Part shown: piece after piece, positions 16,384 through 26,900 of the stretch | Layout: the number at the start of each line of letters is the position of its first letter | How positions within the stretch are numbered: the first letter of the stretch is position 1 | Position numbers and translations under genes: made by a program | NCBI RefSeq assembly: GCF_024448895.1 | Contig: NZ_JAMOIC010000016.1 | Location: 1 to 64,000, forward strand | Length of the DNA stretch: 64,000 bases | Source of the DNA: Stutzerimonas stutzeri | GTDB lineage: Bacteria; Pseudomonadota; Gammaproteobacteria; Pseudomonadales; Pseudomonadaceae | Direction of reading: 5' to 3' | Notes under the pieces: model-generated | Seen by the model: only the letters and a program-made list of their open reading frames with translations | Told to the model about the DNA's origin: nothing | The model's database searches: none

Positions 16384-17556
16384 GTGAACGCATTGACTCG
16401 CGTCGCCTGTGACGGGCCAGGGCTGGGATACAAATTCCCACCGTCATATCGATTCTATTCCCCGGCTGGTGGCATTGAAGCCAGCGGTTGTTTCAAAGCG
16501 ATAAATACACCAGCCGAAGGAGCGGGGCCGGGCCTGGAACGCGATGTTCAGCGCGCATTCTCCGAAGCCCGAGCTGCCGGGTTGACCAATCCTGTACTGG
16601 TTGGTGTGATTCCCTTCGATAAGCAGCAACCCTCCAGCTTGTTCATTCCGCGACACGTAAGCCATCTATCTCCGGCGTCTCCGCCCACAGCAATTTGCGG
16701 TTTTCCATGCGGTAGCGCCCGGCAGTGCATTGAGCAACCCAATCAGGCGGGCTTTCAGCAGGCCGTCACACGTGCGCTGAGCGCGTTGCGTAATGGGCGT
16801 CTGGACAAGGCAGTGCTGTCCCGCCTGCTGCAGCTTGAATTCGACGAACCGCCGTGTGCCGCGACCATCTTTCAGGGACTGCGCCAGCAAAACCCCGAGG
16901 CCTACCATTTCCTCGCGGACTTGCCGGATGGGGGCGTTCTGATTGGTGCCAGCCCCGAGTTGCTGCTGCGCAAGACAGGGCAACGGCTAGAGACCAATCC
17001 GCTGGCGGGTTCAGCGCGGCGACACGCCGATCCGGCGGCGGACCAAAAGGCTGCGCTTTGCCTGCTGGACTCCGCCAAGGACCAGCACGAACACCGGCTG
17101 GTGATTCGCGACATGGAACGTCAGCTACGACCGTTGTGCCGTGAGCTGCACATACCTACCGCTCCATCACTGATGAGTACGGCCAAGCTGTGGCACCTGT
17201 CGACGCGGATTGAAGGCGAACTGGTAGAGCCTGTCTCCGCCTTGAATCTGGCCTGCCAGCTGCACCCGACTCCAGCCCTGTGCGGCTTTCCCACTGCGGC
17301 CGCCAAACAACTGATTGCCGAGCTGGAGCCCTTTGATCGTGGTGTATTCGGCGGCATCGTCGGATGGTGCGATGCCGCTGGAAACGGCGAATGGGCGGTA
17401 GTGATCCGCTGTGGAGTGATCGACCAGCACAAGGTCCGGCTGTTTGCCGGGGCCGGGTTGGTATCAGCATCCTGTCCCGAATCGGAGTGGCGTGAGACCG
17501 GTACCAAGCTAGGAACCATGCTCGCGGCGTTCGGCCTGGATCGGGAGGCGCTATGA
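16384..17556 (+). CDS. entC: Isochorismate synthase (EntC/DhbC/AmoC)
   Basis: A 390-residue chorismate-utilising enzyme that converts chorismate to isochorismate, the first step to 2,3-dihydroxybenzoate (DHB). It has the conserved [19 protein letters not shown] and [12 protein letters not shown] motifs and the C-terminal [12 protein letters not shown] and [16 protein letters not shown] blocks, where the acidic residues bind magnesium. GTG at 16384 is chosen because GGAGG lies five bases before it; a GTG at 16378 overlaps that site. It is the first gene of the siderophore operon and ends in an ATGA overlap with the next gene. Confidence 0.93.
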   Translation: MNALTRVACDGPGLGYKFPPSYRFYSPAGGIEASGCFKAINTPAEGAGPGLERDVQRAFSEARAAGLTNPVLVGVIPFDKQQPSSLFIPRHVSHLSPASPPTAICGFPCGSARQCIEQPNQAGFQQAVTRALSALRNGRLDKAVLSRLLQLEFDEPPCAATIFQGLRQQNPEAYHFLADLPDGGVLIGASPELLLRKTGQRLETNPLAGSARRHADPAADQKAALCLLDSAKDQHEHRLVIRDMERQLRPLCRELHIPTAPSLMSTAKLWHLSTRIEGELVEPVSALNLACQLHPTPALCGFPTAAAKQLIAELEPFDRGVFGGIVGWCDAAGNGEWAVVIRCGVIDQHKVRLFAGAGLVSASCPESEWRETGTKLGTMLAAFGLDREAL

Positions 17557-19178
17557 GTCTGGTTCCGTTCACGCCCTGGCCCGAAGCATTCGTCGAGCGT
17601 TATTGCCGTGGCGGATACTGGCGCGGGGAGCCCTTGAGCCAGATGCTCGTTGATCAGGCAAGCAGCCAACCGGACGCCATCGCCGTGGTGAGTGGCAACC
17701 AGGCGATCAGTTACGCCGAGCTGGACATGGCCTCGTCACATCTGGCGCGGCGGTTGGCTAACCGGGGGCTGGGGCAGGGTGATCGCGCGCTGGTGCAGCT
17801 GGGCAATCAGGCCGAACTCTATATCGTGTTTTTCGCCTTGATGAAGGCCGGGATCGCTCCGGTCAATGCACTGTTCAGTCACAACCGCCTCGAACTGGTG
17901 GCCTATGCCGCCCAGATTCGCCCGCGTTTGTTGATCGCCAGCCGTAGTCACGCGTTATTTGCTGACGATGCATTCGTCGAAGAGTTGGCCGACCTCATTC
18001 CGGGGCTCGATACCGTCGTGCTGCATGACGATCCCCAGTCGGAGTTGCGGCTGCAATGCTGGTTCGAGCCGGTCGAAGCAGGGCGTCCATTCAGCCCGAC
18101 TCCAGCCAGCGAAGTGGCGTTCTTCCAGCTTTCCGGCGGCAGCACCGGCACGCCCAAGCTGATTCCGCGGACCCATGATGATTACCTCTACAGCGTTCGG
18201 CGCAGCGTCGAGATCTGCCAGTTCGATCGCCACACTCGTTACCTCTGCGCGCTTCCCGCTGCGCACAACTTCCCGCTGAGTTCGCCCGGTGCGCTGGGCG
18301 TTTTCCTTGCAGGTGGCCGGGTGGTGCTCAGCCCTGATCCAGGTCCCGCCAGCTGCTTCCCGCTAATTGCGCGGCAGCAGGTCAACGTGACTGCGCTTGT
18401 CCCTTCGGCGCTGTCGTTGTGGCTGCAGGCGGCACCGGCCCATCGGGACGAAATCGCGACGCTTGAATTGATACAGGTGGGCGGCGCCAAACTGCCGGAA
18501 TCGCAGGCCAGGCGCGTGCCTTCTTTGCTGGGCTGCCGGCTGCAGCAGGTGTTTGGCATGGCCGAAGGTCTGGTCAATTACACCCGCCTGGAGGATGACG
18601 ACGCGCGGGTTTACCTCACCCAGGGCCGGCCGATGAGCCCGGATGATGAGCTCAAGGTCGTCGACCGAGACGGCAATCCGGTTGAAACCGGCGAGGTTGG
18701 TGCGCTGATGACCCGTGGGCCCTACACCATCCGTGGTTATTTTCAGAGCCCCGAACACAACGCCAGCGCCTTCGACGCCGAGGGTTTTTATCGCTCCGGT
18801 GATCTGGTGCGTCTGCGTGAGGACGGCTACCTCGTCGTCGTCGGTCGTATCAAGGACCAGATCAACCGTGGCGGGGAAAAGATTGCCGCTGAAGAGGTGG
18901 AAAACCTCCTCATGGCGCACCCGGCCGTGACACAGGTTGCGCTGGTTTCGATCCCCGACGAGGCGATGGGCGAGAAGAGTTGCGCCTACATCGTCAGCTC
19001 CGAACTCAGCCTCAAGGGCATCGCTCTGCGCAAGTTCCTCCGCGGGCTCGGACTTGCTGACTACAAGCTGCCCGATCGTTTCGAGAAACTCGACTCCCTC
19101 CCGATGACCGCCGTAGGCAAGGTGGACAAGAACCGCCTGCGCCGCCGTGCCGCTGAAAAACTGACAGTGAACGAATAA
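17553..19178 (+). CDS. entE: 2,3-dihydroxybenzoate-AMP ligase (EntE/DhbE/AmoE)
   Basis: A 541-residue adenylating enzyme that activates DHB and loads it on the aryl carrier domain of the next protein. Core motifs are in order: [13 protein letters not shown] near residue 195, [40 protein letters not shown] and the C-terminal GKVDKN lysine. It uses an N-terminal [12 protein letters not shown] segment typical of EntE. It starts in a four-base overlap with entC and is followed 12 bases later by the isochorismatase gene, so coupled expression is likely. Confidence 0.95.
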   Translation: MSLVPFTPWPEAFVERYCRGGYWRGEPLSQMLVDQASSQPDAIAVVSGNQAISYAELDMASSHLARRLANRGLGQGDRALVQLGNQAELYIVFFALMKAGIAPVNALFSHNRLELVAYAAQIRPRLLIASRSHALFADDAFVEELADLIPGLDTVVLHDDPQSELRLQCWFEPVEAGRPFSPTPASEVAFFQLSGGSTGTPKLIPRTHDDYLYSVRRSVEICQFDRHTRYLCALPAAHNFPLSSPGALGVFLAGGRVVLSPDPGPASCFPLIARQQVNVTALVPSALSLWLQAAPAHRDEIATLELIQVGGAKLPESQARRVPSLLGCRLQQVFGMAEGLVNYTRLEDDDARVYLTQGRPMSPDDELKVVDRDGNPVETGEVGALMTRGPYTIRGYFQSPEHNASAFDAEGFYRSGDLVRLREDGYLVVVGRIKDQINRGGEKIAAEEVENLLMAHPAVTQVALVSIPDEAMGEKSCAYIVSSELSLKGIALRKFLRGLGLADYKLPDRFEKLDSLPMTAVGKVDKNRLRRRAAEKLTVNE

Positions 19179-19190
19179 GGATCCGTTTCA

Positions 19191-20063
19191 ATGGCTATTC
19201 CCACTCTCACGCCGTACCCGTTGCCTCGCGAATGGCGCGAAAACAAGGTTCAGTGGACGCTGGATCCCGGTCGCGCTGTGCTGCTTATTCACGACATGCA
19301 AGCGTACTTCTGCGATTTCTGGGGCGTGGAGAGCCCCTTCGTTGCCGAGCTGGTCTCGCGTCTGGCGCAAGTTCGCCAGTGCTGCAAGACATTGGGTATT
19401 CCCGTCGTCTACACCGCGCAGCCGGGGCAGCAAGCCGACGCGGATCGTGCGTTGCTTACCGACATGTGGGGGCCAGGCATCACCCAGCATCCCGATCGGC
19501 AAGCCATCACTGCCGGACTCGCACCGGCTGACGACGACACCGTGCTGGTGAAGTGGCGCTATAGCGCGTTTCAGCGTTCACCGCTAGAGCACATGATGGC
19601 CGAGCTCGGGCGTGATCAGCTGATCATCGGCGGCATTTACGGACACATTGGCTGCCTGATGACCGCATGCGACGCCTTCATGCGCGATATCCAGCCCTTC
19701 ATGCTTGCCGATGGCATCGCCGACTTCAGTCAGGCCGAGCATCAGATGGCGCTCGATTACGTGGCGACTCGGTGTGGACGGGTGGTGACCTGTAGTGAAG
19801 TCGTCTCGCTCGGCTCCGCTGCGCAATCATTGCCCACCCGCGACGGCCTAAAGGCGCGATTGCTGACGCTGCTCGACGAGATGGACGAGCCCTTCGACCC
19901 GGATGAGAACCTGCTCGACTACGGCCTCGACTCCATTCAGATGATGACGCTGCTCAGTGAGTGGCGGGAACAAGGCCTTGAGCTCAATTTCACTGATCTG
20001 GCCAAAACCCCGACGCTTAACGGGTGGTGGGCACTCATCGCCGAACAGGGAGGTGCACGATGA
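19191..20063 (+). CDS. entB: Bifunctional isochorismatase / aryl carrier protein (EntB/DhbB/AmoB)
   Basis: A 290-residue two-domain protein. Residues ~1-205 are the isochorismatase that makes 2,3-dihydro-2,3-dihydroxybenzoate ([39 protein letters not shown]). Residues ~215-290 are an aryl carrier domain with the phosphopantetheine serine in [11 protein letters not shown] near residue 245. EntE loads DHB here, and the condensation domain of the next protein takes it over. It overlaps the following NRPS gene by four bases. Confidence 0.95.
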   Translation: MAIPTLTPYPLPREWRENKVQWTLDPGRAVLLIHDMQAYFCDFWGVESPFVAELVSRLAQVRQCCKTLGIPVVYTAQPGQQADADRALLTDMWGPGITQHPDRQAITAGLAPADDDTVLVKWRYSAFQRSPLEHMMAELGRDQLIIGGIYGHIGCLMTACDAFMRDIQPFMLADGIADFSQAEHQMALDYVATRCGRVVTCSEVVSLGSAAQSLPTRDGLKARLLTLLDEMDEPFDPDENLLDYGLDSIQMMTLLSEWREQGLELNFTDLAKTPTLNGWWALIAEQGGAR

Positions 20064-23000
20064 GGCCGCTTGGAATCGCCCAGCAAGGGCTCTGGTTCGG
20101 CTACTTGCTGAACGAGGACCGTGCCATGTTCAACACGGCCGAATGCATCGCTTTCGACGGCAAAGTTCAGGCAGCGACTCTGATCGGCTCGGTTCAGCGG
20201 GCGGTCCGTGAGTGCGAGGCACTGTCCGGGCTGTTCGTGGCTGACGAAGACGCGGTGTATTTCAACCCATGTGAGCTGCCGCTGGAGGTGCGCAAGCTGG
20301 CGATTCCGCAGGGTGTCGATGCTGAAAGCTGGGTGCGCGACTGGGCCATGCGCGACATTCGGGAGCCCATGGACCTGGAAAATGAACTGCCGTGCCGTTT
20401 CGTGTTGCTGCAGGGCGAGGCGGGTGACTTCCTGTACAGCTGCATCCACCACATCGCCCTGGACGGTTATGGCACCAACCTGCTGTATCAGCGCATCGCC
20501 GAGCTTTATGGGGCTGCGCTATTTGGCGAAGCGACACCGCCAAACGGTTTCGGCTGCTATGAGGACGTCCTGACCGAAGACGCCGCGCGGCATGCAGATG
20601 GCCGTACAGCAGCGGCATGCGGTTACTGGCTGGAAGCCCTGTCACGCATGCCCGAGCCGGTCAGCTTCAGCGACCGTAGCGCGCCGATTTCAGCCACGTT
20701 CATTCGTCACGGTGCAGCATTCCCGGCACCGCTCTGGCATGCCCTGCAGAACGCTGCCGAGGCCCACGGGATCGGTTGGCCCGATTTGCTGCTCGCCGGT
20801 GTTTCGGCTCAGTTGCGTCAGGTCAGTGGCGCCCGGGCACAGGTACTGGGACTGATGGTGATGAACCGCATCGGTTCAGCATCGTTCAACGTGCCCTGCA
20901 TGCAGATGAACATTGCTCCGTTGTGCCTGGATCTCCCGGATGACGCGGACCTCATAGCCTGCGCCAAAACCATCGGCAAATTACGGCGTAGCAGCCGCAA
21001 GCATCAACATTACCGTTACGAGTCACTGCGTCGTGATCTTGGCCGTGTCGGCGGTGAGCAACGACTGTTCGGCCCGCTGATCAACATCATGCCGTTCGAC
21101 CGGCCGCTGGCGTACGGCAATTGCCCGGCGCGCACGCTGAACCTCAGCGCCGGACCAGTGGAAGACCTGACCCTCGAAGTGCAGATCGGTACTGACGGCG
21201 TGCCGGTGCTGGACTATGACGCCAATCCATCCTGCTACAGCCTTGATCAGGTCCGCAGCCTGCAGGAAGAACTGTTCGATCTGCTCGAATGCTGGCTGGC
21301 CGATCCCCAGCAACCGCGAGATGTAATGCTCGATGAGCTCTACGCGGTTCGACGTGCGTGGCAGGTGATCAAGGCGCCGGGCGTCACAGCCCAGGCGCAG
21401 GCGGCCAGCGTGTTGGAGGCGATTCGTCAGCAGGCACAGGCCCAGCCGGAGCGCATCGCGCTGGTTCAGCATGAACAGGCACTAACCTACGCCGAGGTGC
21501 AGGCGCGTGCCGAAATGGTGGCTGCCGCGCTGGCTGAACAGGGCGTCCAACCGGGCCAGCGGATCGGTGTGATGTTAAGCCGATCGCCACAGGCCATTCT
21601 TGCGCAGCTGGGCGTGTTGCTTGCCGGGGCGGTGTATGTGCCGCTCGATCCGGAGCAGCCTGCCGATCGGCAGCGGCTTATCTGCGAGACCGCAGAGCTG
21701 GCGCTCGTCATCACCGAGGCGGCTTATCGTCACCGATTGGCTGATATTCATGCAGGCCCGATCCAGTTGATCGGCCTGCTGACTTCGGCCAATCGCCTTT
21801 ACAGCCCGTGCGGGGCCGACGATGCCTGCTATCTGATGTTTACTTCGGGCTCGACGGGCACACCCAAAGGTGTCGAAGTGAGCCACCGCGCGCTCTCGCA
21901 TTTCAGCCAGGCCGCCCGGCAGCGTTACGGCATTGACGCTACCGACCGGGTGCTGCAATTCGCCCCGTTCAATTTCGACGCCAGCATCGAAGAAGTCTTC
22001 GTCAGCTTGTCCGCCGGCGCGACACTGGTATCGCGGACCGACGCGCTGCTGCAATCGATGACGGCTTTCGTCGATGGGCTTGAGCAGCTGGCCGTCACGG
22101 TGGTCGATCTGCCTACGGCGTTCTGGAACGAGTGGGTCGTGGCGCTGCGCAGCGGCCAGGTGCGGATCCCCGCAACCCTTACAACGGTGATCATTGGTGG
22201 TGAGGCCGTTTACCCCGAGCAACTGCTCGCCTGGCAGCGCGTTGCGCCTATGGGCATCCGACTGATCAATACCTACGGTCCGACAGAAACCACGGTCGTG
22301 GCCTGCACCAGCGAGCTGCAAGACTTCGATCCGCACGCCGGGCAATTGCCAATCGGCCGCCCTCTGGCAGGCGTCGAGGCATTGGTGCTTGAGCGCGGTA
22401 ACCGTCCGGCGCGCGAAGGCGAGTTGGTGCTCTTGGGCGCCCAACTGGCGAACGGCTATCTGAACAGCGATTCGCCGGCGTTCGCCCATCTGCGTATTGG
22501 CGACGAGACGGAGCGTGTTTACCGGACCGGCGATCGGGTTCGGCTGGTCGATGGCCAGCTGGTTTATCTCGGTCGCGTGGATCACGAGTTCAAGATCAGC
22601 GGCTACCGCATACAGCCTGGCGAGGTGGAGTCGAGGCTGCTTGCGCTGCCCGGTATTGATGAGGCATGCGTGCTCGGCCTTGAGCTTGAAGCCGGCGTGC
22701 GGCGACTGGTTGCGTTCATTGCTGGGCCTCGTGAAGACATTCGGGCGATCAAACGTGAGTTGGCCGAGGTGTTGCCCGCCGCGATGGTGCCCACCGATTA
22801 CCGTCATTTCTCCGCATTGCCCCGTACCGCAAGCAACAAGATCGACCGCAAGCGGTTGCAGCAGAGCTACCTGCAAGGCGCTACCGAACATGTGCTGAAC
22901 GACGAAACACAGCGGCGGGTGAGCGCAATCTGGCAGCAGATTCTTGGCGTCGGTGCCATCGCGCCGGACGATAACTTCTTCGAACTCGGCGGGCAGTCGT

Positions 23001-23155
23001 TGCAGACCATCCAGATCGTGAACCGGCTGGGCGCTGAATTCGGTACCGCTGTGAAAGTCTCGGACGTATTCGATCACCCGCGGCTCGCGGACTTCTGCAG
23101 TTTTCTCGACGCCCGCATGGGGCAGCAAGAAGAGCAGGTTGAACTGGTTTGGTGA
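20060..23155 (+). CDS. amoF: NRPS, C-A-T, predicted lysine module (AmoF-like)
   Basis: A 1031-residue module. A condensation domain (HHIALDG near residue 130) should join the DHB acyl group. An adenylation domain follows ([10 protein letters not shown] near 594, NTYGPTETT), then a carrier domain (FELGGQSLQ near 977). The specificity residues aligned by hand to GrsA read D-A-E-D-I-G-T-V, a lysine-type code. There is no thioesterase, unlike EntF. In amonabactin assembly one Lys module is used repeatedly, because the product contains two lysines and two DHB groups. The ATG at 20060 overlaps the entB stop and has GGGAGGTG upstream; the longer frame to 20024 lies inside entB. Confidence 0.88.
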   Translation: MRPLGIAQQGLWFGYLLNEDRAMFNTAECIAFDGKVQAATLIGSVQRAVRECEALSGLFVADEDAVYFNPCELPLEVRKLAIPQGVDAESWVRDWAMRDIREPMDLENELPCRFVLLQGEAGDFLYSCIHHIALDGYGTNLLYQRIAELYGAALFGEATPPNGFGCYEDVLTEDAARHADGRTAAACGYWLEALSRMPEPVSFSDRSAPISATFIRHGAAFPAPLWHALQNAAEAHGIGWPDLLLAGVSAQLRQVSGARAQVLGLMVMNRIGSASFNVPCMQMNIAPLCLDLPDDADLIACAKTIGKLRRSSRKHQHYRYESLRRDLGRVGGEQRLFGPLINIMPFDRPLAYGNCPARTLNLSAGPVEDLTLEVQIGTDGVPVLDYDANPSCYSLDQVRSLQEELFDLLECWLADPQQPRDVMLDELYAVRRAWQVIKAPGVTAQAQAASVLEAIRQQAQAQPERIALVQHEQALTYAEVQARAEMVAAALAEQGVQPGQRIGVMLSRSPQAILAQLGVLLAGAVYVPLDPEQPADRQRLICETAELALVITEAAYRHRLADIHAGPIQLIGLLTSANRLYSPCGADDACYLMFTSGSTGTPKGVEVSHRALSHFSQAARQRYGIDATDRVLQFAPFNFDASIEEVFVSLSAGATLVSRTDALLQSMTAFVDGLEQLAVTVVDLPTAFWNEWVVALRSGQVRIPATLTTVIIGGEAVYPEQLLAWQRVAPMGIRLINTYGPTETTVVACTSELQDFDPHAGQLPIGRPLAGVEALVLERGNRPAREGELVLLGAQLANGYLNSDSPAFAHLRIGDETERVYRTGDRVRLVDGQLVYLGRVDHEFKISGYRIQPGEVESRLLALPGIDEACVLGLELEAGVRRLVAFIAGPREDIRAIKRELAEVLPAAMVPTDYRHFSALPRTASNKIDRKRLQQSYLQGATEHVLNDETQRRVSAIWQQILGVGAIAPDDNFFELGGQSLQTIQIVNRLGAEFGTAVKVSDVFDHPRLADFCSFLDARMGQQEEQVELVW

Positions 23156-23165
23156 GGACGGGCAG

Positions 23166-23924
23166 ATGAACGATCAGATGAGTTTCACCGGGCAGTGCGT
23201 TTGGGTAACCGGCGCCGGGCAGGGGATTGGCCGTGCAGTTGCTGAGGGGTTTGCGCGGCTGGGCGCGCAGGTCACCGGCTTCGACCGCGCCTTCCCGGAG
23301 CAGGATTACGGCTTCACCGCCTATGTGCTCGATGTCGGTGATGCCGAGGCGGTCAAACACACATGCGCCGAGCTACTCGGTGTGAAACAGCGTGTCGATG
23401 TGTTCGCCAGTGTTGCTGGCATCCTGCGGCTGGGGACGATCGAGGCGCTGAGTTCGGCCGATTGGGACGACACGATGCGGGTCAACGCCTCCGGCCCGTT
23501 TTATTTCCTGCGCGAGCTTATTCCACATTTCAAGGTGCAGGGCAGAGGGGCGGTAGTCGCAGTCAGCAGCAACGCGACCCACGTCCCGCGCATGCAGATG
23601 GCCGCCTACAGCGCTTCAAAAGCGGCACTTTCGAGCCTGATCCGCACCGCTGGCCTCGAACTGGCCGAGCACGGCGTGCGCTGCAATCTGGTCTCGCCGG
23701 GTTCCACCGATACCGCAATGCAGCGAGGCATGTGGCAAACCGAGGACGCTCGTGACCGGACCATCGCCGGCTTTCCTGAGCAGTACAAGCTAGGCATCCC
23801 GCTGCGCAAGATCGCCACACCGGAAGAGATCGCCCGTGCGGTGCTGTTTCTGGCATCGGACCTGGCAAGCCATATCACCCTGCAGGACATCGTCGTCGAT
23901 GGTGGCGCCACCCTGGCGGCTTGA
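23166..23924 (+). CDS. entA: 2,3-dihydro-2,3-dihydroxybenzoate dehydrogenase (EntA/DhbA/AmoA)
   Basis: A 252-residue short-chain dehydrogenase that aromatises the dihydrodiol to DHB. Visible features are VTGAGQGIGRAVA, the acidic FDRAF consistent with NAD use, SVAGILRLG, the catalytic YSASKAA and the EntA-type ending DIVVDGGATL. I chose the ATG at 23166, with GAGG eight bases upstream, over the in-frame ATG at 23139 that overlaps the NRPS gene. It sits between the two NRPS genes exactly as amoA does in the Aeromonas amonabactin operon. Confidence 0.92.
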   Translation: MNDQMSFTGQCVWVTGAGQGIGRAVAEGFARLGAQVTGFDRAFPEQDYGFTAYVLDVGDAEAVKHTCAELLGVKQRVDVFASVAGILRLGTIEALSSADWDDTMRVNASGPFYFLRELIPHFKVQGRGAVVAVSSNATHVPRMQMAAYSASKAALSSLIRTAGLELAEHGVRCNLVSPGSTDTAMQRGMWQTEDARDRTIAGFPEQYKLGIPLRKIATPEEIARAVLFLASDLASHITLQDIVVDGGATLAA

Positions 23925-23943
23925 GCTTTCCGAGAGGTAGCAA

Positions 23944-26900
23944 ATGCACAACAACATAATCGGCCTGCTGAAGCATCTCGCTCAGCAGGGGGTGCAGCTT
24001 GCGCTCAACGATCAGCGACAGCTGGTCTCGCAGGCCCGCAAGGACGCCATCACCCCGGCGCTCGGACAGCAGATTCGCGATAACCGCGACGCCATCATTG
24101 AGTGCCTGCGGGCGCAGCAGGCGTTCGATTCACCCATCACCGCGCAGCGCGGCAGCGTCGGACCGCTGTCCTCATCGCAGAGCGGGCTCTGGTTCATCGA
24201 GCAGTACGAGCAAGGCTCACACCTGTACAACATGCCGGTGTTCTTCCGCCTGACTGGCGAACTGGACGTGGATGCGCTGACGTTCGCATTCGATGCGCTG
24301 GTCGCCCGTCATACCAGCCTGCGCACGCGGTTTCAGCGTAGTGCCGAGGGCCGGGGGGAACAGGAGATCCTGGCCCACACCGAGTTCCATCTTGCGCGCG
24401 AGAACCTGAGTTACCTGGAGCCTCAGGCGCGCGAAGAGCGGGTAGCGCAGCGGGTGCGCGAGGAAATCCTGCAGTCGTTCGATATCACCAGCGGGATGCT
24501 GACCCGGGTCACGCTGCTGGAGCTTGGCGAACGCGAGCACGTGCTGATGATCAACCAGCACCACATCATCTCGGATGGCTGGTCGGTTAAGAACATGTTC
24601 GCCGACCTGAAGGTCGCGTATCTCGCCTATCAGAATCGTCAGCAGCCAAGCTGGGAAGAACCGCGACTGAGCTATATCGACTACGCGCACTGGTTCAATT
24701 CACCCCTGTTCCGCGACTACCACGAACAGTTCAAGGCGTTCTGGGTTGAGCGGCTGGCGGGAATTCCCGATGTACACAGCCTGCCGCTGGATAAGCCTCG
24801 CCCAGCACAGCCGGCGAGTGGCGGTGAAGTCGTGTTCTCGACCATCGACAACTGCCTCTGGGCGCGTTTCAAAGCGCTGTGCCAGCAACACAACACGTCA
24901 CCCTTCATAGGCCTGCACGCGGTGCTCGCGTTGCTGTTGGCGCGCCACTCCGGGGAACGCGACATTGTGATTGGCACGCCGCTGGCGTATCGGGAGCGTC
25001 CTGAAGTCGAGCCGGTGGTGGGTTTTTTCGTCAACACGCTGGTGTTGCGCACGCAACTGCCCGAGCGACAGCGCTTCGTCGACTACCTGATTCAGTGCCG
25101 AACTGAAGACCTTCAGGCATTCGATCATCAGCTGTATCGCTTCGAAGCCTTGAGCGAGGCCCTTGGCATGGACCGCCACACCGCCATCAACCCGATCTTC
25201 CAGATCATGCTGGTCTACCAGGCGCGCGTGGACTTCAATGACCTGATCCCCGGTTGCAATGCGATGGAAGAGACGTCCCCCGTGCTGCCAGCCAAGACGG
25301 ATATCTCGGTCAAGGTCACCGAGCTGGTCGACTCGGTGCGGGTCGATTGGCTTTACGCTACGGCCCTGTTCGAGCGCAGCAGCGTCGAAGGCTATGCGAG
25401 TCGTCTGCTGAATCTGCTGCAGGCGGTGGTGGAGACGCCGGAGCAGGATATCTGGCAGCTTCCGATGCACGATCAGGCGCTGCTGAAGCAGACCGCCGAG
25501 AAGCTTAGCGCGCTGCCCGTTGCCTATCCTGATGGCCTCACCGCGCTTTCGCTGTTCAATGACATAGTCCGGTCCCATGCGAACAGGCCCGCGCTGCGCC
25601 AGAGCAGCAGCTGGATCAGCTACGCAGAATTGGACGCCCGGGCGAACCGGCTGGCCAACTGGCTGCAGGTGCAGGGCTGCACCGATGGTGACCTCGTCGG
25701 CGTGCTTGCCCGGCGTGAGAATGCGTTCGTCACCGCCTTGCTGGCGTGCTGGAAAGTCGGCGCCGCGTACGTTCCGCTGGACCCGGATTATCCGCAGCAG
25801 CGTATTGCACACATCGTGCGCGACGCCGAGCTGCAGCTGATCATCGGCCAGGGTGAGGCACCCTTTGCGCTGGAGGCGGGCCAACATTGGGTCAATCTGC
25901 GCAGCGAGGTGTTACAGGCGCAGCTCGATGCACAATCGCCCGATGCACCGCCGTTGCGGCAAGAGCCCCAGCGACTCGCCCAGGTGATTTACACCTCCGG
26001 TTCGACCGGCACGCCGAAGGGCGTCATGGTGGAACACGGGTCGCTGGTCAATCTGCTGCGCGATCATGGCCGACGGCTGATGGTTGAGCCTGGCGACCGC
26101 ATGCTGGATTGCATGTCGCTGTCCTTTGATGCCGGCAACATGTGCGCCCTTGTGCCGCTGGTTCATGGCGCCTGCCTGCTCTGGGCAGACCCGGGTGAGG
26201 GGCTGCTGGACGAAATCGAACGAACTCAGACCACCCACATGATCTTTGCCACAGCGCTGCTGGCGACCTTGCCCGAGCGGCGATTGCCAGCCATGAAAGC
26301 TGTGGGCTTCGGCGGTGAGGCCTGTCCACCGGCCCTTGCACACCGCTGGGCGCGGCAGTTCCGCCTGATCGACATGTACGGGCCCACAGAAGCCACCGTG
26401 ACGGCGCTGACCAAGACGCTCGTGGTGGGTGCACGCCTGACAATCGGTGAGCCCATCGATGGTCTGCAGGCGGTGGTTCTTGATCGCCATGGCGCGCTGT
26501 GTCCAGCCGGTGTTCCCGGCGAACTCTGTCTGGCCGGTTTGGGGCTTGCCCGAGGCTATCTCAACCAGCCGGAGCGCACCTCGGACGTGTTTCGTGAGCA
26601 TCGTATCGCCGGTGTCACAGTCCGTCTTTATCACACCGGTGATCGTGCTCGGCAGCTCGCCAATGGTGAATACGAGTATCTGGGACGCCTGGATGCGCAG
26701 ATCAAACTGCGCGGCTATCGCATCGAGCCGGGCGAAATCGAAGCACAGCTGCACGCCATCTGCCCAGGCCTGCAGGAGATAAAGGTCATCGTTGCCAGAC
26801 AGGAAACGCGCCAGGCACTGGTGGCCTATGCAACGGTGACCCCAGGCGCAGCGGCCCCTCAGCCGGACGACATATTGCAGCGGGTATCGCGGCGACTGCC

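Noticed and set aside
21575-23128. 517-residue open frame antisense to the first NRPS gene
   Set aside because: No recognisable domain or ribosome binding site, and fully overlapped by a real C-A-T module.
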